64,000 bases of DNA from Corynebacterium silvaticum (GTDB lineage: Bacteria > Actinomycetota > Actinomycetes > Mycobacteriales > Mycobacteriaceae). The DNA is taken from the NCBI RefSeq assembly GCF_004382825.2, contig NZ_SDQO02000002.1, positions 496,001-560,000 of the forward strand, read 5' to 3'. Shown piece after piece: positions 1-9,972 of the stretch. The notes under the pieces are model-generated. The model was not told where the DNA came from. It did not search any database and was given only the letters and a program-made list of their open reading frames with translations. The number at the start of each line of letters is the position of its first letter. Position 1 is the first letter of the stretch. A program made the translations under genes and the position numbers.

Positions 1-605
1 GGATCGCGGCGTTCTTCTTGCAACGTCGAGAAATGCGCGTGCTGTGGCCGTGGGTCCTTACTCCCATCCTGGCTCTACTCTTTTTTGGTGGTACCAAACT
101 GTACGCTGACTCTGCCCCGGTAGTGCCTGCTTTGCAGTCATTCTGGTTCCCGATTCACGTATCCACAGTGTCTATAGGCGCTTCCATCGGCATGATCTCT
201 GGCGTTGCTTCTGTGTTGTACCTGCTGCGCTTATATCAGGTACAAGGGCAAGAGAAGGGGATACTGGGGGCGCTGGCCAAGCCGTTGCCGTCTGCAAAGC
301 TTCTCGACGCCATCGCCTACCGCACGGCGATCATCACCGTCCCGGTCTTTGGCCTGGGGATTATTTTGGGAGCTATTTGGGCGGAAAGCGCATGGGGGCG
401 TTTCTGGGGCTGGGATCCTAAGGAGACCGTGGCCTTTGCAACGTGGATTCTTTATGCGGCCTACCTACACGCGCGCGCTACCTCAGGCTGGCGCGATTCG
501 CGGGCTGCGTGGATCAATATTGCGGCGCTTGTGACCATGGTATTCAATCTCTTCTTTATCAATATGGTGGTCTCTGGTTTGCACTCGTATGCGGGTCTGA
601 ATTAA
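1..605 (+). CDS. ccsB: Cytochrome c biogenesis protein CcsB/CcsA (ResC type), 3' part
   Basis: The frame is open from the left edge, so the start lies outside the window; about 200 C-terminal residues are visible. They contain several hydrophobic membrane segments and the tryptophan-rich haem-handling motif WGWDPKET (about 414-437), followed by a conserved histidine-bearing segment ending SGLHSYAGLN. This family works with ResB/Ccs1 in system II cytochrome c maturation, presenting haem to apocytochromes outside the membrane. In actinobacteria it often lies just upstream of the menaquinone genes, as it does here. Family is clear from the motif; only the N-terminus is unknown. Confidence 0.93.
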   Translation, partial: IAAFFLQRREMRVLWPWVLTPILALLFFGGTKLYADSAPVVPALQSFWFPIHVSTVSIGASIGMISGVASVLYLLRLYQVQGQEKGILGALAKPLPSAKLLDAIAYRTAIITVPVFGLGIILGAIWAESAWGRFWGWDPKETVAFATWILYAAYLHARATSGWRDSRAAWINIAALVTMVFNLFFINMVVSGLHSYAGLN

Positions 606-627
606 CCGAGCATAAGATGTGAACGCT

Positions 628-662
628 TACCCCTTTGGCCGTCGATAGGGCTGAGGGGGTTT
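628..662. terminator. Possible terminator between ccsB and the arsR remnant
   Basis: A short hairpin, ACCCCT pairing with AGGGGGT around a ~20-base loop with partial inner pairing, lies between two convergent genes. One bulge and only a short T stretch (TTTG) make this weak. Confidence 0.35.
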
Positions 663-667
663 GCTCA

Positions 668-981
668 TTAACGGGGTCGGTTGAGGAATGCGCTGATACG
701 CGGGTTGGCATTGATGGCAAGGAAAAGTTCTTGAACTCGCGCGAATTCTTCAGGAACTACGTGGTAGCTGATGCGCTTTCCATCTTTATGCGTGCAGATC
801 AGGTGTGCTTCTGCGAGCTTGTCCATATGCTGCGCCAGAATGGGCGCCGCGATCCCGAGCGTACTGGTGATCTCCATTCCATGCCTTCGCGGTGCTCCGC
901 CACGAGGTAAAGAATCCGAATCCGCAGGGGATCGGCAAGCGCACTAAAAAGACGCTGTGCTTTATTCGAGGGAGAATTCAT
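668..981 (-). pseudogene. ArsR/SmtB-family transcriptional regulator, frameshifted
   Basis: Two overlapping frames together make one small winged-helix regulator. The N-terminal part from ATG at 981 reads MNSPSNKAQRLFSALADPLR then ILYLVAEHREGM, the typical ArsR helix-1/2 pattern. The C-terminal part (668-877) carries the recognition-helix region APILAQHMDKLAEAHLI and the wing KDGKRISYHVV. The frames meet at a tandem 5-bp repeat ATGGA-ATGGA around 872-883 on the minus strand. Removing one copy restores REG-MEITSTLG in one frame. No cysteine metal site is evident. As it stands the protein ends about 20 residues after the duplication and loses half of the DNA-binding domain. A GTG at 990 is an alternative start. 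Confidence 0.8.
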
Positions 982-1055
982 GCACAGCACTATAACGGTA
1001 ACTATTTCTTAAGTAAAACTTTTCTAAAGTTTTATATGTCAACAAAAACGCGAGG

Positions 1056-1361
1056 TTAAGCGCCTAAATCCTTGTTATCCTGTGGATTTTTCCCTTCGGG
1101 ATTTGCAGGATTCTCTGTGTCTTCTCGCTTCTTTTTCTCAGCTGCTTTGCGCCTTGCTTCTTCCTCCGCGCGACGTTTTTTAAACTGATCCCGCTCTAGT
1201 CGCCATAAGAATTCTTCATCATCATCCGGGCCCTTGATGCGGGGTGGCTCCGGAGTCTCCCGCTTCTGCCACGTTTGAGGACCAAATGCCTTCCACACCA
1301 ACACGACGGTGGCGATAAGGAGGAGAAGAAGAATAAGACGGCCCACGGAGAATCCTTTCAA
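1056..1361 (-). CDS. Small single-pass membrane protein, charged tail (hypothetical)
   Basis: 101 residues. An N-terminal hydrophobic helix (about residues 8-24, rich in Leu/Val) is followed by a highly charged cytoplasm-like tail with a KKRRAEEEARRKAAEKKKRE stretch that could form a helix. This layout resembles small actinobacterial membrane proteins found near cytochrome/menaquinone genes, but I do not recognise a named family. It is convergent with the broken arsR gene and divergent from the DUF4229 gene. Function is unknown. Confidence 0.65.
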   Translation of the reverse strand: MKGFSVGRLILLLLLIATVVLVWKAFGPQTWQKRETPEPPRIKGPDDDEEFLWRLERDQFKKRRAEEEARRKAAEKKKREDTENPANPEGKNPQDNKDLGA

Positions 1362-1420
1362 AAAGATAAAGTTATGGGGTTATGTGACTGTGAGCCTAGA
1401 TTACCCTGAAAGAAGAACTG

Positions 1421-1765
1421 TTGAGTAGGGTGCTGTGTGTGAGCGAAACTGCAATGCCAGAGAATTCCCGTCCGATCGTCGATCCGCAGGTAAAGGCAGC
1501 TGCCCGCAAGGCTGTCATCGTGTACGGAATCGCACGTTGTGCACTATTTATCGTGCTGACCGCAATCATTCAGGGAATCGCGGTAGCTGTAGGGGCCCCG
1601 GTGCCCATTCTTATCTCGGCCACGCTGGCCTTAATCGTGGCTATGCCCTTGTCCATGTTCGTGTTTAAAGGCATCCGGGTACAAGCCACTGAGGCTGTGG
1701 CCCTTTGGAGCGCACAGCGCAAGGCCGAGAAGGATTGGGTGAAAAGCGAGCTATCCAACCGCTAA
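1421..1765 (+). CDS. DUF4229-like membrane protein
   Basis: 114 residues from TTG at 1421, or 103 from ATG at 1454; GTG codons at 1430 and 1439 are also possible, and AAAGAAG upstream of 1421 is a weak ribosome site. Two hydrophobic segments (about residues 34-56 and 60-82) are followed by a short basic tail. Small two-helix proteins of this kind lie next to menA in many actinobacteria (DUF4229). The 3' end overlaps the convergent menA by about 15 bases. Role unknown. Confidence 0.6.
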   Translation: MSRVLCVSETAMPENSRPIVDPQVKAAARKAVIVYGIARCALFIVLTAIIQGIAVAVGAPVPILISATLALIVAMPLSMFVFKGIRVQATEAVALWSAQRKAEKDWVKSELSNR

Positions 1766-2635
1766 AACTATCGCGGTTGCCACGGACCATACCACCATGG
1801 CTTTTCCGGTAGCACCAAGCACCGGAATGAGTTCTTTAGCCTTTCGACCTTTCACCACGGGGACCGCTGCTTTTATTGCAAGCGGAAGCGCAATAATGCC
1901 GATGCCGGCCCACGGGGAAATGGTGAAGAACGCAAGAGACACCACGAATGGTATGGACACAAGGAGGCAATACAAGCGTCGTGTTGCGGTATCGCCCAGG
2001 ATAACTGCAAGGGTAGTTTTTCCTGCGGCGGAGTCCGTGGGGATATCGCGGAGATTGTTTATAAGATTTACTCCGGCAGACATTGCACCCACCGCTACAG
2101 CACAGCCAAAGCCAACCCACGTGATTCTTCCCAGCTGGGTGAACTGAGTGCCCATGACGGCAACAAGGCCGAAGAACACAAACACCGATACCTCGCCTAG
2201 CCCACGGTATCCATAGGGATTTTTTCCACCGGTATAAAACCACGCGCCGAGGATACAAAGCGCACCCACGGCAATGAGCCACCACGCGCTTGCTAAGCAC
2301 AATGCGATACCGGCGACGGCAGCGACACCGAAAGCGAGAAAAGCGGCCCGCTTAACCTCAGCTGGCTGCGCTAGCCCGGACCCCGTAAGACGCAGGGGGC
2401 CAGTGCGGTCGTCATCTGTGCCTCGGATGCCGTCAGAATAATCGTTGGCGTAATTCACACCTACGATAAGGGCCCATGTGACAACGAGCGCCAGCAGAGC
2501 TCGCCACCAGCTAAAGCCATTGGCCTGGGCAGCGGCGCCCGACCCGATAATGACAGGGGCAAAGGCATTAGCCCATGTGTGGGGGCGTGCGCCTTCCTTC
2601 CAATCGGCAAAGGTAGCTTTCGACATGCTGTCCAT
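1751..2635 (-). CDS. menA: 1,4-dihydroxy-2-naphthoate polyprenyltransferase
   Basis: 294 residues with start ATG at 2635, four bases after the menE stop codon; ATG at 2626 is also possible. This UbiA-family integral membrane enzyme attaches the polyprenyl chain to dihydroxynaphthoate, the membrane step of menaquinone synthesis. The family's first Asp-rich motif, NYANDYSDG (residues 61-69), binds Mg-prenyl diphosphate, and a second polar motif NNLRDIPTD follows about 120 residues later. About eight hydrophobic segments are visible. It is probably cotranscribed with menE and menB. The longer frame up to 2821 overlaps menE and is not needed. Confidence 0.95.
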   Translation of the reverse strand: MDSMSKATFADWKEGARPHTWANAFAPVIIGSGAAAQANGFSWWRALLALVVTWALIVGVNYANDYSDGIRGTDDDRTGPLRLTGSGLAQPAEVKRAAFLAFGVAAVAGIALCLASAWWLIAVGALCILGAWFYTGGKNPYGYRGLGEVSVFVFFGLVAVMGTQFTQLGRITWVGFGCAVAVGAMSAGVNLINNLRDIPTDSAAGKTTLAVILGDTATRRLYCLLVSIPFVVSLAFFTISPWAGIGIIALPLAIKAAVPVVKGRKAKELIPVLGATGKAMVVWSVATAIVLAVG

Positions 2636-2639
2636 TGTC

Positions 2640-3767
2640 TCACTGCTGTGTGAAAAGCGCGGTGACACTCCTGCGATCGACTTTCCCGGTGCCGATGAGC
2701 GGCAAAGATTCCACCCGACGGATGTCCTTGGGTAGCTGCCAACGGGGGAGATCATCAAGCGCGGAGATGATATCTGTAGGATGCGCGCTGCCCTCGTACG
2801 CTGCGACAATAATCTGCCCAAATCTCCTATCAGGCAGACCTACCACGCAAGCCGCAGTGACCCCGCGAATGTCGCAAAGTGTGCGCTCTAGAACCTCGGG
2901 GTGGATCTTTAACCCACCGGAGTCGATAACGTTGTCTAACCTTCCGGTGACATTGAGTATTCCACCGGTGAGTGTTCCCGCGTCGGAGGTGATAAACCAC
3001 CCGGGCTCAGCAAAAGCCTCATGATCGGGCATAGAGCGGTAGCCCTGTGCGACCATAGGTCCACCCAGATGAATCCGCTCGCCGACAACCCGCACACTCG
3101 CGCCAGGGATCGGCCGGCCGTTGTACACACAACCTCCGGATGTTTCGGAGGAACCGTAGGTGGTCACGATGTTGATGCCGAGTTCTTTGGCAGCGCGGAG
3201 GTCGTCGGCACGCAAAGGCGCACCACCCACGAGGATTGCATCAAAGGTTCGCAGCGCCTCGATTCCTATCAAAGTATCCATTGCTTTAAGCAGCTGCAGG
3301 GGCGTGAGCGACGTGTAAACGCGTTCGCCCTCGACGCTCGCAGCGGCAGTAGCAAAGGAAGCCACGTTGAAACCACGTGAAACATCGACGACAACGGGAT
3401 CATAACCAGCGATGAGCGAACGAATCAGTACTTGCATCCCCGCGATGTGATGGGCAGGCATGGCCAACAGCCACTGGGCCTCGTCACCGAGAAACTGATG
3501 GGTAGCGTCTGCCGAAGACACGAGATTGCGCGCGGTGAGCATAGCGCCTTTAGGCATCCCGGTGGAACCGGACGTGCTCATGACCAGGGCAATCTCCGGG
3601 TCAATGGGTTGGCCCACGCGTTGGCTTCTGCGCAGCAGATCCGCCCGATCCTTGTCATTGGACGGAATGGGGAGAAAACTGCGCTGCCCCACGATGGCCT
3701 GCTCCAAGCTATCAAGGATGCTGGCAGGATCATGCGCGGGAACGACGAGAGGCTCAAGTACATGCAC
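2640..3767 (-). CDS. menE: o-Succinylbenzoate-CoA ligase
   Basis: 375 residues from GTG at 3767. This is an adenylate-forming (ANL) enzyme that activates o-succinylbenzoate to its CoA thioester for MenB. The P-loop STSGSTGMPKG is at residues 64-74, the substrate/AMP motif TYGSSETSG lies mid-protein, and the C-terminal catalytic lysine is in IGTGKVDRR. It is shorter than many ANL enzymes because the N-terminal region is compact, as is common for actinobacterial MenE. It sits between menB and menA on the same strand. Confidence 0.95.
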   Translation of the reverse strand: MHVLEPLVVPAHDPASILDSLEQAIVGQRSFLPIPSNDKDRADLLRRSQRVGQPIDPEIALVMSTSGSTGMPKGAMLTARNLVSSADATHQFLGDEAQWLLAMPAHHIAGMQVLIRSLIAGYDPVVVDVSRGFNVASFATAAASVEGERVYTSLTPLQLLKAMDTLIGIEALRTFDAILVGGAPLRADDLRAAKELGINIVTTYGSSETSGGCVYNGRPIPGASVRVVGERIHLGGPMVAQGYRSMPDHEAFAEPGWFITSDAGTLTGGILNVTGRLDNVIDSGGLKIHPEVLERTLCDIRGVTAACVVGLPDRRFGQIIVAAYEGSAHPTDIISALDDLPRWQLPKDIRRVESLPLIGTGKVDRRSVTALFTQQ

Positions 3768-3827
3768 ACTTAAAGTTTAGTGCTAATGCCCACTGCTCCC
3801 GATCCCATGCCCCAATCAAGGTATCGC

Positions 3828-4796
3828 CTAGTAGTAGTAGGGGAACTCGCTCCAGTCCGGGTCACGCTTTTCCAGGAAAGCTTCTTTGCCTTCCACTGCC
3901 TCATCCGTCATATACGCCAGGCGTGTGGCCTCACCAGCAAAGACTTGCTGGCCCATGAGTCCATCATCGGTGAGATTAAAAGCAAACTTGAGCATGCGTT
4001 GCGCGGTGGGGGACTTGCCATTGATGTCGCGCGCCATCTGGATAGCTTCTTGTTCCAAGTCCTTGTGATCGGCCACGATATTCACAGCACCCATGCGTTG
4101 CATCGTCTCCGCATCGTATGCGCGGCCAAGGAAAAAGATCTCGCGAGCAAACTTCTGTCCCACCATTTTTGCTAGGTAGGCGGAACCATAGCCGGCGTCG
4201 AAGGATCCCACATCCGCATCGGTCTGCTTGAAGCGGGCTTCCTGCCGGGAGGCGATCGTCATGTCACACACCACATGTAAGGAGTGTCCACCGCCGGCGG
4301 CCCAGCCGTTGACCACTGCTATGACTACTTTGGGCATGGTGCGGATGAGTCGTTGCACCTCAAGGATATGCAACCTGCCGCCCTCGACCTTTTCCCGAGC
4401 TGTGTCCACCGTTGATTCGTCTGCAACGGCGTCGTCGTGAGCGTGTTCGGTTGCGTAGCGATACCCGGAACGGCCCCGAATACGCTGGTCACCGCCGGAA
4501 CAGAAAGCCCAGCCACCGTCTTTTTTGCTCGGGCCGTTGCCAGTGAGCAGCACCGTTCCTACGTCGGGCGTGCGACGAGCGTGATCGAGCGCGCGGTAGA
4601 GCTCGTCGACAGTGTGCGGACGGAAAGCATTACGGACTTCCGGGCGGTCAAACGCTATGCGCACAATCCCGTTTTCCCGGCCCTCGGCTGCATAGCGGTG
4701 GTACGTAATATCAGTAAGATCCTCGAATCCTGCGACGGTCTTCCACTGAGACGGATCAAAAGGATTGTCGGTGCTGTATTTTTTCTGCTCGCTCAT
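3828..4796 (-). CDS. menB: 1,4-dihydroxy-2-naphthoyl-CoA synthase
   Basis: 322 residues from ATG at 4796 (MSEQKKYSTDNPFDPSQW). A crotonase-fold enzyme that closes the second ring of the naphthoquinone. Diagnostic segments are GWAFCSGGDQRIRG, the oxyanion-hole stretch NGWAAGGGHSLH and the C-terminal PDWSEFPYYY-type tail. The N-terminus is longer than in E. coli MenB, as usual in actinobacteria. The open frame runs upstream to 5006, but that extension has no family resemblance. It is first of the menB-menE-menA run, with about 60 bases before menE. Confidence 0.95.
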   Translation of the reverse strand: MSEQKKYSTDNPFDPSQWKTVAGFEDLTDITYHRYAAEGRENGIVRIAFDRPEVRNAFRPHTVDELYRALDHARRTPDVGTVLLTGNGPSKKDGGWAFCSGGDQRIRGRSGYRYATEHAHDDAVADESTVDTAREKVEGGRLHILEVQRLIRTMPKVVIAVVNGWAAGGGHSLHVVCDMTIASRQEARFKQTDADVGSFDAGYGSAYLAKMVGQKFAREIFFLGRAYDAETMQRMGAVNIVADHKDLEQEAIQMARDINGKSPTAQRMLKFAFNLTDDGLMGQQVFAGEATRLAYMTDEAVEGKEAFLEKRDPDWSEFPYYY

Positions 4797-5054
4797 AATT
4801 AAAGAATGTAGTCCCCGAACCCGACCCTCATCCAAGAAATAGCCCCAGCGCGGTGGTGGTGAATTGTGCGATGTGCCGCGGACTATAAGCCGCATGTTCT
4901 CATGTGCGCAGTTCGGCGGGGTAATGAGTGCTGTGAGGAGATATGAACGCCTCGGCCCTGATACCGCTATTGGGCGCCATGAGCTCAGATAAGTCCTTCT
5001 GAGCAAGGGGTGCGCTCGCTGACTGTTCTTGGACTACCAACTACATGTAAAAGG

Positions 5055-5516
5055 TTACTCTACCAGCGGAGTATTCCAATTGAGCTGCTGTATACGGGTA
5101 TCCAATTCGCGATAAGCCTGAGCGTATGCGTCGGCTTGCGTCCGTAACTCAGCTACCGGAAGGGTGGAGACGAACTTGATCTCTGCGCGGGAATAGCGGT
5201 CTTGGCGGGTGCCAGCGACCTTGGCCAGATCCGCATAGAGGCGGCGCAATCTGAGCAGCCCATCGCGTTCTGCGAGCGCTTGCGTGAGGTTTTTAGTCTC
5301 ATCGAACGCGGTGGCGGTGTTGGTTGCGTTGATGGCAATAACCAGGGCGTCGATACGCCGTGCCACAGCCTCGGCTTCGGTGAGTAGTGTGGCAGGATCC
5401 TCGTCAGGAACGTCACCTTCCTGGACGCGGGCGACGGACATGAGGCGCTCGCGGAGGCTGTCCAAGCGGGCTTGGGCCTCGGCGCGCTCCGAGAGGGCTT
5501 CAGCAAGGAGTGTCAT
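5055..5516 (-). CDS. DIP1984-like small helical protein
   Basis: 153 residues from ATG at 5516 (ATG at 5528 possible). Strongly helical, with heptad-like charged segments (LLAEALSERAEAQARLDSLR, then RLRRLYADLAKVAGTRQDRY) and the conserved-looking core VARRIDALVIAINATNTAT. From memory this resembles the DIP1984/septicolysin-like family, whose function is not established. No signal peptide or membrane segment. It sits between menB and the broken dcuC. Assignment is by pattern recall only. Confidence 0.6.
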   Translation of the reverse strand: MTLLAEALSERAEAQARLDSLRERLMSVARVQEGDVPDEDPATLLTEAEAVARRIDALVIAINATNTATAFDETKNLTQALAERDGLLRLRRLYADLAKVAGTRQDRYSRAEIKFVSTLPVAELRTQADAYAQAYRELDTRIQQLNWNTPLVE

Positions 5517-5592
5517 GCTGCTTAGCATAGCTAAAACCGGTTGCGGAGCGCTTGGTGGGCGGCGAAGCAATGGTTCGGGAAATACGTGTGGA

Positions 5593-7016
5593 TTAGCCGA
5601 TAAACAAGAAGGCACACACCGTGTTGAGTATCGTTGCGACGGACATAGGGACAAGTGTGCGTTTGAACAGGCGAATCGGGTTGACATTGATGGCGCCGGA
5701 GACAATAAGAACTGCGGCGTTGACTGGAGAAATCTGGCGCATCAGATTAGAGGTTCCCCAGATAGCGGTAAGCATTTGGGGTGCGTGAATAGAAGACTGT
5801 GCCGCTAAAGAAGGAACAACCTCGGAGAACGCAAAGTAAGGTGCGGTACCAGATCCTGTGAGGGTGGCCATGGCCGCAGTTGCTGCAACAAAAATGAGGA
5901 TGATGAGCACAGCTGCGCCGGAAGAATCTTCGGCTGCTCTGATGAGCATATCGATCACGCCCATCTGAGTGATGCCTTCGACTAATACCGCAGCAGCTAC
6001 CAACAGTGCGACTACGCCGGCTGCGCCTTCACCCATACCTTTGAAAAAGCTCGCTGCAGAGTCGATAGCACCCGTGATCGTACGTTTGCGTAATGACTCG
6101 ATGAAGAGTGCAGTAAAGAGAGACACCACAGTAACCGGTAGGATCCCAGCTTCAAAGGGGAGCACGTCGAGGCGCTTTAGGAGAGCTGACACAATAATCA
6201 GAAGAAGGGGGAGTAGCGGGAGGACTGCGTAATAGCCTGGTAAGCCAGACACACGTTCAAGTGCGTCTCTGGTGGCAGCCGGAATCGTTTATTTCTAGGC
6301 TTTCTGTGTGATGCTGTGGGGCATCGTGGGAATGCCGTGCGTCGACGATGTCGCAATGACGTTGCCACCACATGTGTACAAAAGCAGTGATGACCAAGGT
6401 AGGAATGGTTGCCCATGCAACATATCCGTAGACAAATTCCGTAACCGTCATATTGGTAAGATCGGCACCCTGAATGAGCCCGGCCTCTAGAGGAGTGGGG
6501 ATAATCGTGGAAGAGGTGACCACGATGGCACCCACCGTCAGAGGGGTAAGGACTGCGGCTATGAGTGCAGGTAGAAGCGTGGCCACGAGAAGAAGTGAAA
6601 GGGCTGAAGCTGAGGGGATGACGAGGGATAAAAGGTTGCCGATGAGAAAACCTACGGGTACGAGCCAATAAGATCCTCTGAAACGACGTAATGGCGCGGA
6701 AAGAATTACCACAGTTTTGGCATCAGCGCCGATATGGCGCATATAGGAAACAAAACCAAAGAGCACCATAATGGCCATACCGATTCCGGAGAATCGACTC
6801 TTAAAAAGAGCCTCTACTACGAGTAATTGGTCGTAGAGTGCATTTCCGGAAGAAGCTATGTCTGTGGAACGAAATTCTGCCCGGCCTGTGAGAGCAGCGA
6901 TCATGAGGAGAATCACGCCTACAAAGAAAATGGCTGCGGCGGCGTGGACTTTTTGGCTATGAGGTAAAGTAAACGACTGCGGCGACGGCCAGCAGAGCGA
7001 TAATGATGTAGAGCAT
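5593..7016 (-). pseudogene. dcuC: DcuC-type C4-dicarboxylate carrier, two frameshifts
   Basis: Three pieces in different frames add up to one DcuC-family permease of about 470 residues. ATG at 7016, preceded by AGAAGGA, opens MLYIIIALLAVAAVVYF, then hits a stop (TAG) at about 6957. Dropping one T restores the frame into HAAAAIFFVGVILLMIAALTG. That frame runs to 6257, where a second one-base shift in a hydrophilic loop (around ESLEIN / IPAATRDALERVSG) is needed to continue into the last ~220 residues, GYYAVLPLLPLLL to INVNPIRLFKRTLVP. The family exchanges C4-dicarboxylates such as succinate and fumarate in anaerobic growth. As read, no full-length carrier can be made. Confidence 0.85.
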
Positions 7017-7258
7017 GCGGCAGTCCTTCTCAGAGGGAGCTGGTTATAACCAATCGTTAATTACGCTAGCAGTATTGGTCACATTCCAATTTAAAAGTGA
7101 TGTTTTTCATTTTTGACGGCGCTTGCCATCTCTGTTCGGGAAAAGCCGTCGGCTCATCTTCTGGCTTGACTCTTATGTCCCGCACTCTAAAACTTCAATA
7201 GTTCAAACATTTCTATTCTTAATGATGAAGATTGGCGGCGGGGCGGTAACCTAGCTAT

Positions 7259-8296
7259 ATGACACAAGCGAAACCCCTCTCAGCGTGGGGCGCCACGTTA
7301 GACGAGATACGTGAGCGCGCCCACGTGGTTGCGCTCCCTATGGCGGTGCCTTTTCGTGGAGTGACCACGCGTGAAGCCCTCCTCATCGAAGGTCCTGCAG
7401 GATGGGGCGAGTTTGCGCCTTTTGCGGACTATAGTCCTGAAGAGTCCGCTCATTGGCTTTCTTCAGGCCTTGAGATGGCGTACCAGGGGCCACCGGAAGC
7501 TATGCGCAACTCCGTAGAGGTCAACGGCACTATTCCCGCAGTGGATTCCGTGCGAGTACCTGAGGTGATGGCGCATTTTGCTGGGTGTAGAACCTTCAAA
7601 GTAAAGGTTGCGGAGAAGGGGCAGTCGCTTGCGGATGACGTTGCCCGTGTGGCTGCCGTTCGGGAGGTAATGCCCTCGGCGATAGTGCGCGTTGATGCGA
7701 ACCGTGGTTGGTCTGTTGATCAAGCCTTTTCCGCCGCTCAGCAGTTGGGCCCTCTGGACTATATGGAGCAGCCTTGTGCGACGGTTGCGGAGCTCGTCGA
7801 GCTGCGTCAGCGCCTTATTCGGGCTGGCCTGTTTGTTCGGGTGGCTGCGGATGAGTCGATACGCAGGGCAGAAGATCCCTATGAGGTGGCGCGCGCCCAG
7901 GGAGCAGACGTTGCGGTGGTGAAAGCCGCACCGCTAGGCGGTCCGCGGAAACTACTCGAGATCGCCGAGTTTATGCGTGCGCGTGGCCTGGATATTACGG
8001 TGGCCAGCGCTCTGGATACGGGCGTGGGAATGAATGCCGGGCTGGCGGCGGTGGCAGCCCTGCCCAAGCACACTGATGATGAAGACTTTGACGTGCCTCC
8101 GGCTGCGGCCGGGCTGGCCACACAGCGGCTTTTTGTGGAAGACATCACTGAACCGCGTCAGATCGTCGATGGGCATCTGGCTGTGGACATGCTTGCTCCG
8201 GACCCCGATCGGCTATCGGAGTTGAGCGTGAGCGGTCACCGCCGCGATGTGTGGCTGCAACGACTACAAGACTCGTGGGCGTTCCTAGCACGCTAA
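7259..8296 (+). CDS. menC: o-Succinylbenzoate synthase
   Basis: 345 residues. An enolase-superfamily (MLE subgroup) enzyme that dehydrates SHCHC to o-succinylbenzoate. The catalytic and metal ligands are visible: K114/K116 in FKVKV, D146 in RVDANRG, E170 in YMEQP, D198 in ADES and K222 in VVKAAPLGG. There is no ribosome-binding site before the ATG. A TAACCT hexamer at 7247-7252 would place transcription start at or near the ATG, so the message may be leaderless. It heads the plus-strand menC-menD-mgtA-menG run. Confidence 0.94.
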   Translation: MTQAKPLSAWGATLDEIRERAHVVALPMAVPFRGVTTREALLIEGPAGWGEFAPFADYSPEESAHWLSSGLEMAYQGPPEAMRNSVEVNGTIPAVDSVRVPEVMAHFAGCRTFKVKVAEKGQSLADDVARVAAVREVMPSAIVRVDANRGWSVDQAFSAAQQLGPLDYMEQPCATVAELVELRQRLIRAGLFVRVAADESIRRAEDPYEVARAQGADVAVVKAAPLGGPRKLLEIAEFMRARGLDITVASALDTGVGMNAGLAAVAALPKHTDDEDFDVPPAAAGLATQRLFVEDITEPRQIVDGHLAVDMLAPDPDRLSELSVSGHRRDVWLQRLQDSWAFLAR

Positions 8297-8358
8297 ACAA
8301 AAGCCTTGGTGCACGCCCCACTGTCATTGGCTGCGCAGGAACGCCTAAAATATGGGGC

Positions 8359-9972
8359 ATGATGTCATCGCCCCAGCTTGCACGCGCCGTCGCTGCCGAA
8401 CTCGCCCGCCACCTCACCGATGTGGTGATCTGCCCCGGCTCGCGTAACTCTCCGCTTTCCTTGGAGCTGCTCGCTCGGGGAGACATCCGAGTGCATACGC
8501 GTATCGACGAGCGCAGTGCAGCATTCCTGGCGCTAGGCATGGGGCGGGCGTCCGGTCGGCACGTGGGAATCGTCACTACCTCTGGTACAGCGGTGGCCAA
8601 TTGCCTTCCCGCTATGCTGGAGGCTGCTCACTCCCACACACCTATCGCCATGATTTCGGCGGATCGCCCGGCGCGACTGCAGGGGACGGGCGCGAATCAG
8701 ACGATCAACCAGATAGGAATCTTCGGAGTCGTTCCTACGACCTCCGTGGCTACGCTTGCAGACGTACAACTCATCGATGCAGCCTTTAACAAGGGCCAGG
8801 TTCATATCAACGTAGAGTTGGATACGCCTTTGGTGGGGGACTGCCTCCCGGAGCCTCCTGCTGAGAGTGTGAAAAAGACGCCGATAAAAGGCGATGTCCT
8901 AGATCACGGTGAGGTAGAAATAGACCTCAGCCGCAACACCCTGGTCATTGTTGGTGATGAGGCATGGGAAGTACCAGGCTTAGAAGACGTCCCCACCATT
9001 GCAGAGCCAAGCGCCCCCGCCCCCTATCATCCCGTGCACCCGCTGGCAGCCGGAATATTTGCTCATGAACAGGTTTCTGCTGAAGGCTATGTGGTCAATA
9101 CCAAGCCGGAGCAAGTGATTGTGGTGGGACATCCAACGCTGCACCGGAGCGTCTTTGACCTGATCGCGGATCCGGCAATCGAGGTAACCGTACTAACGCG
9201 CACCGACACAGTCACCGACCCCACTCGCAGCGCGCAACAAGTCGCGACTCGGGTAAAAGCTACAGGTCAGCCCTCAAAGCAATGGCTCACAATCTGCGAA
9301 GCTGCCTCTGCGCTGGCTGCCGAGGCCGTCCGGGATGTACTCGCCCAAGACTTTAGCTTCAGTGGCCTGCATGTTGCCGCAGCGGTAGCAGACACGCTTG
9401 CCACCGGTGACACCCTCGTTCTGGGAGCATCCAATCCGGTTCGCGATGCCTCCTTTGTTGGCCTGCCGTTTTCCGCAGTAGACACCTTCACGCCTCGCGG
9501 TACCGCAGGGATCGACGGCACTGTGTCCCAAGCGATTGGCGTGGCGTTGGCCGTGCAAACCCGAAACCCCGAGGAAATCCGCGCTGCCCGCACTGTGGCG
9601 CTCATGGGAGATGTGACCTTCCTCCACGACGTGGGCGGGCTCCTCATCGGCCCCGATTCGCCACAGCCGGAAAACCTGACAATCGTGGTGGCTAACGACT
9701 CCGGCGGTGGAATCTTTGAGACCCTTGAGGTAGGAAACCCCCAGCTGCGAGGCAGTTTTGAGCGAGCCTTTGTCACCCCGCATGAGGTGGACATAGAAAG
9801 CATCGCCGCCGCATACGGCGTGGAATATCACCGCGCAACGGATGTGCAGGGGCTCGTCGAAAAGCTTATCGACGCCACCGACACGGCAGGGTTTACCCTC
9901 ATCGAAGCCCGAACCACACGTGCTGACCGCCGCGCCATGCACGAGGCGCTGGCTAAGAAGGTGAACATGTGA
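8359..9972 (+). CDS. menD: SEPHCHC synthase (MenD)
   Basis: 537 residues from ATG at 8359 (a second ATG follows at 8362). A thiamine-diphosphate enzyme that joins 2-oxoglutarate to isochorismate. N-terminal [11 protein letters not shown] and the catalytic-glutamate region [14 protein letters not shown] identify MenD rather than other ThDP enzymes. The cofactor motif near the C-terminus is [12 protein letters not shown] followed by [10 protein letters not shown]. Its stop overlaps the GTG start of the next gene, which suggests translational coupling. Confidence 0.95.
   Translation: MMSSPQLARAVAAELARHLTDVVICPGSRNSPLSLELLARGDIRVHTRIDERSAAFLALGMGRASGRHVGIVTTSGTAVANCLPAMLEAAHSHTPIAMISADRPARLQGTGANQTINQIGIFGVVPTTSVATLADVQLIDAAFNKGQVHINVELDTPLVGDCLPEPPAESVKKTPIKGDVLDHGEVEIDLSRNTLVIVGDEAWEVPGLEDVPTIAEPSAPAPYHPVHPLAAGIFAHEQVSAEGYVVNTKPEQVIVVGHPTLHRSVFDLIADPAIEVTVLTRTDTVTDPTRSAQQVATRVKATGQPSKQWLTICEAASALAAEAVRDVLAQDFSFSGLHVAAAVADTLATGDTLVLGASNPVRDASFVGLPFSAVDTFTPRGTAGIDGTVSQAIGVALAVQTRNPEEIRAARTVALMGDVTFLHDVGGLLIGPDSPQPENLTIVVANDSGGGIFETLEVGNPQLRGSFERAFVTPHEVDIESIAAAYGVEYHRATDVQGLVEKLIDATDTAGFTLIEARTTRADRRAMHEALAKKVNM

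Noticed and set aside
4797..5006. N-terminal extension of menB
   Set aside because: Its residues have no resemblance to MenB, and MSEQKK at 4796 is the normal start.
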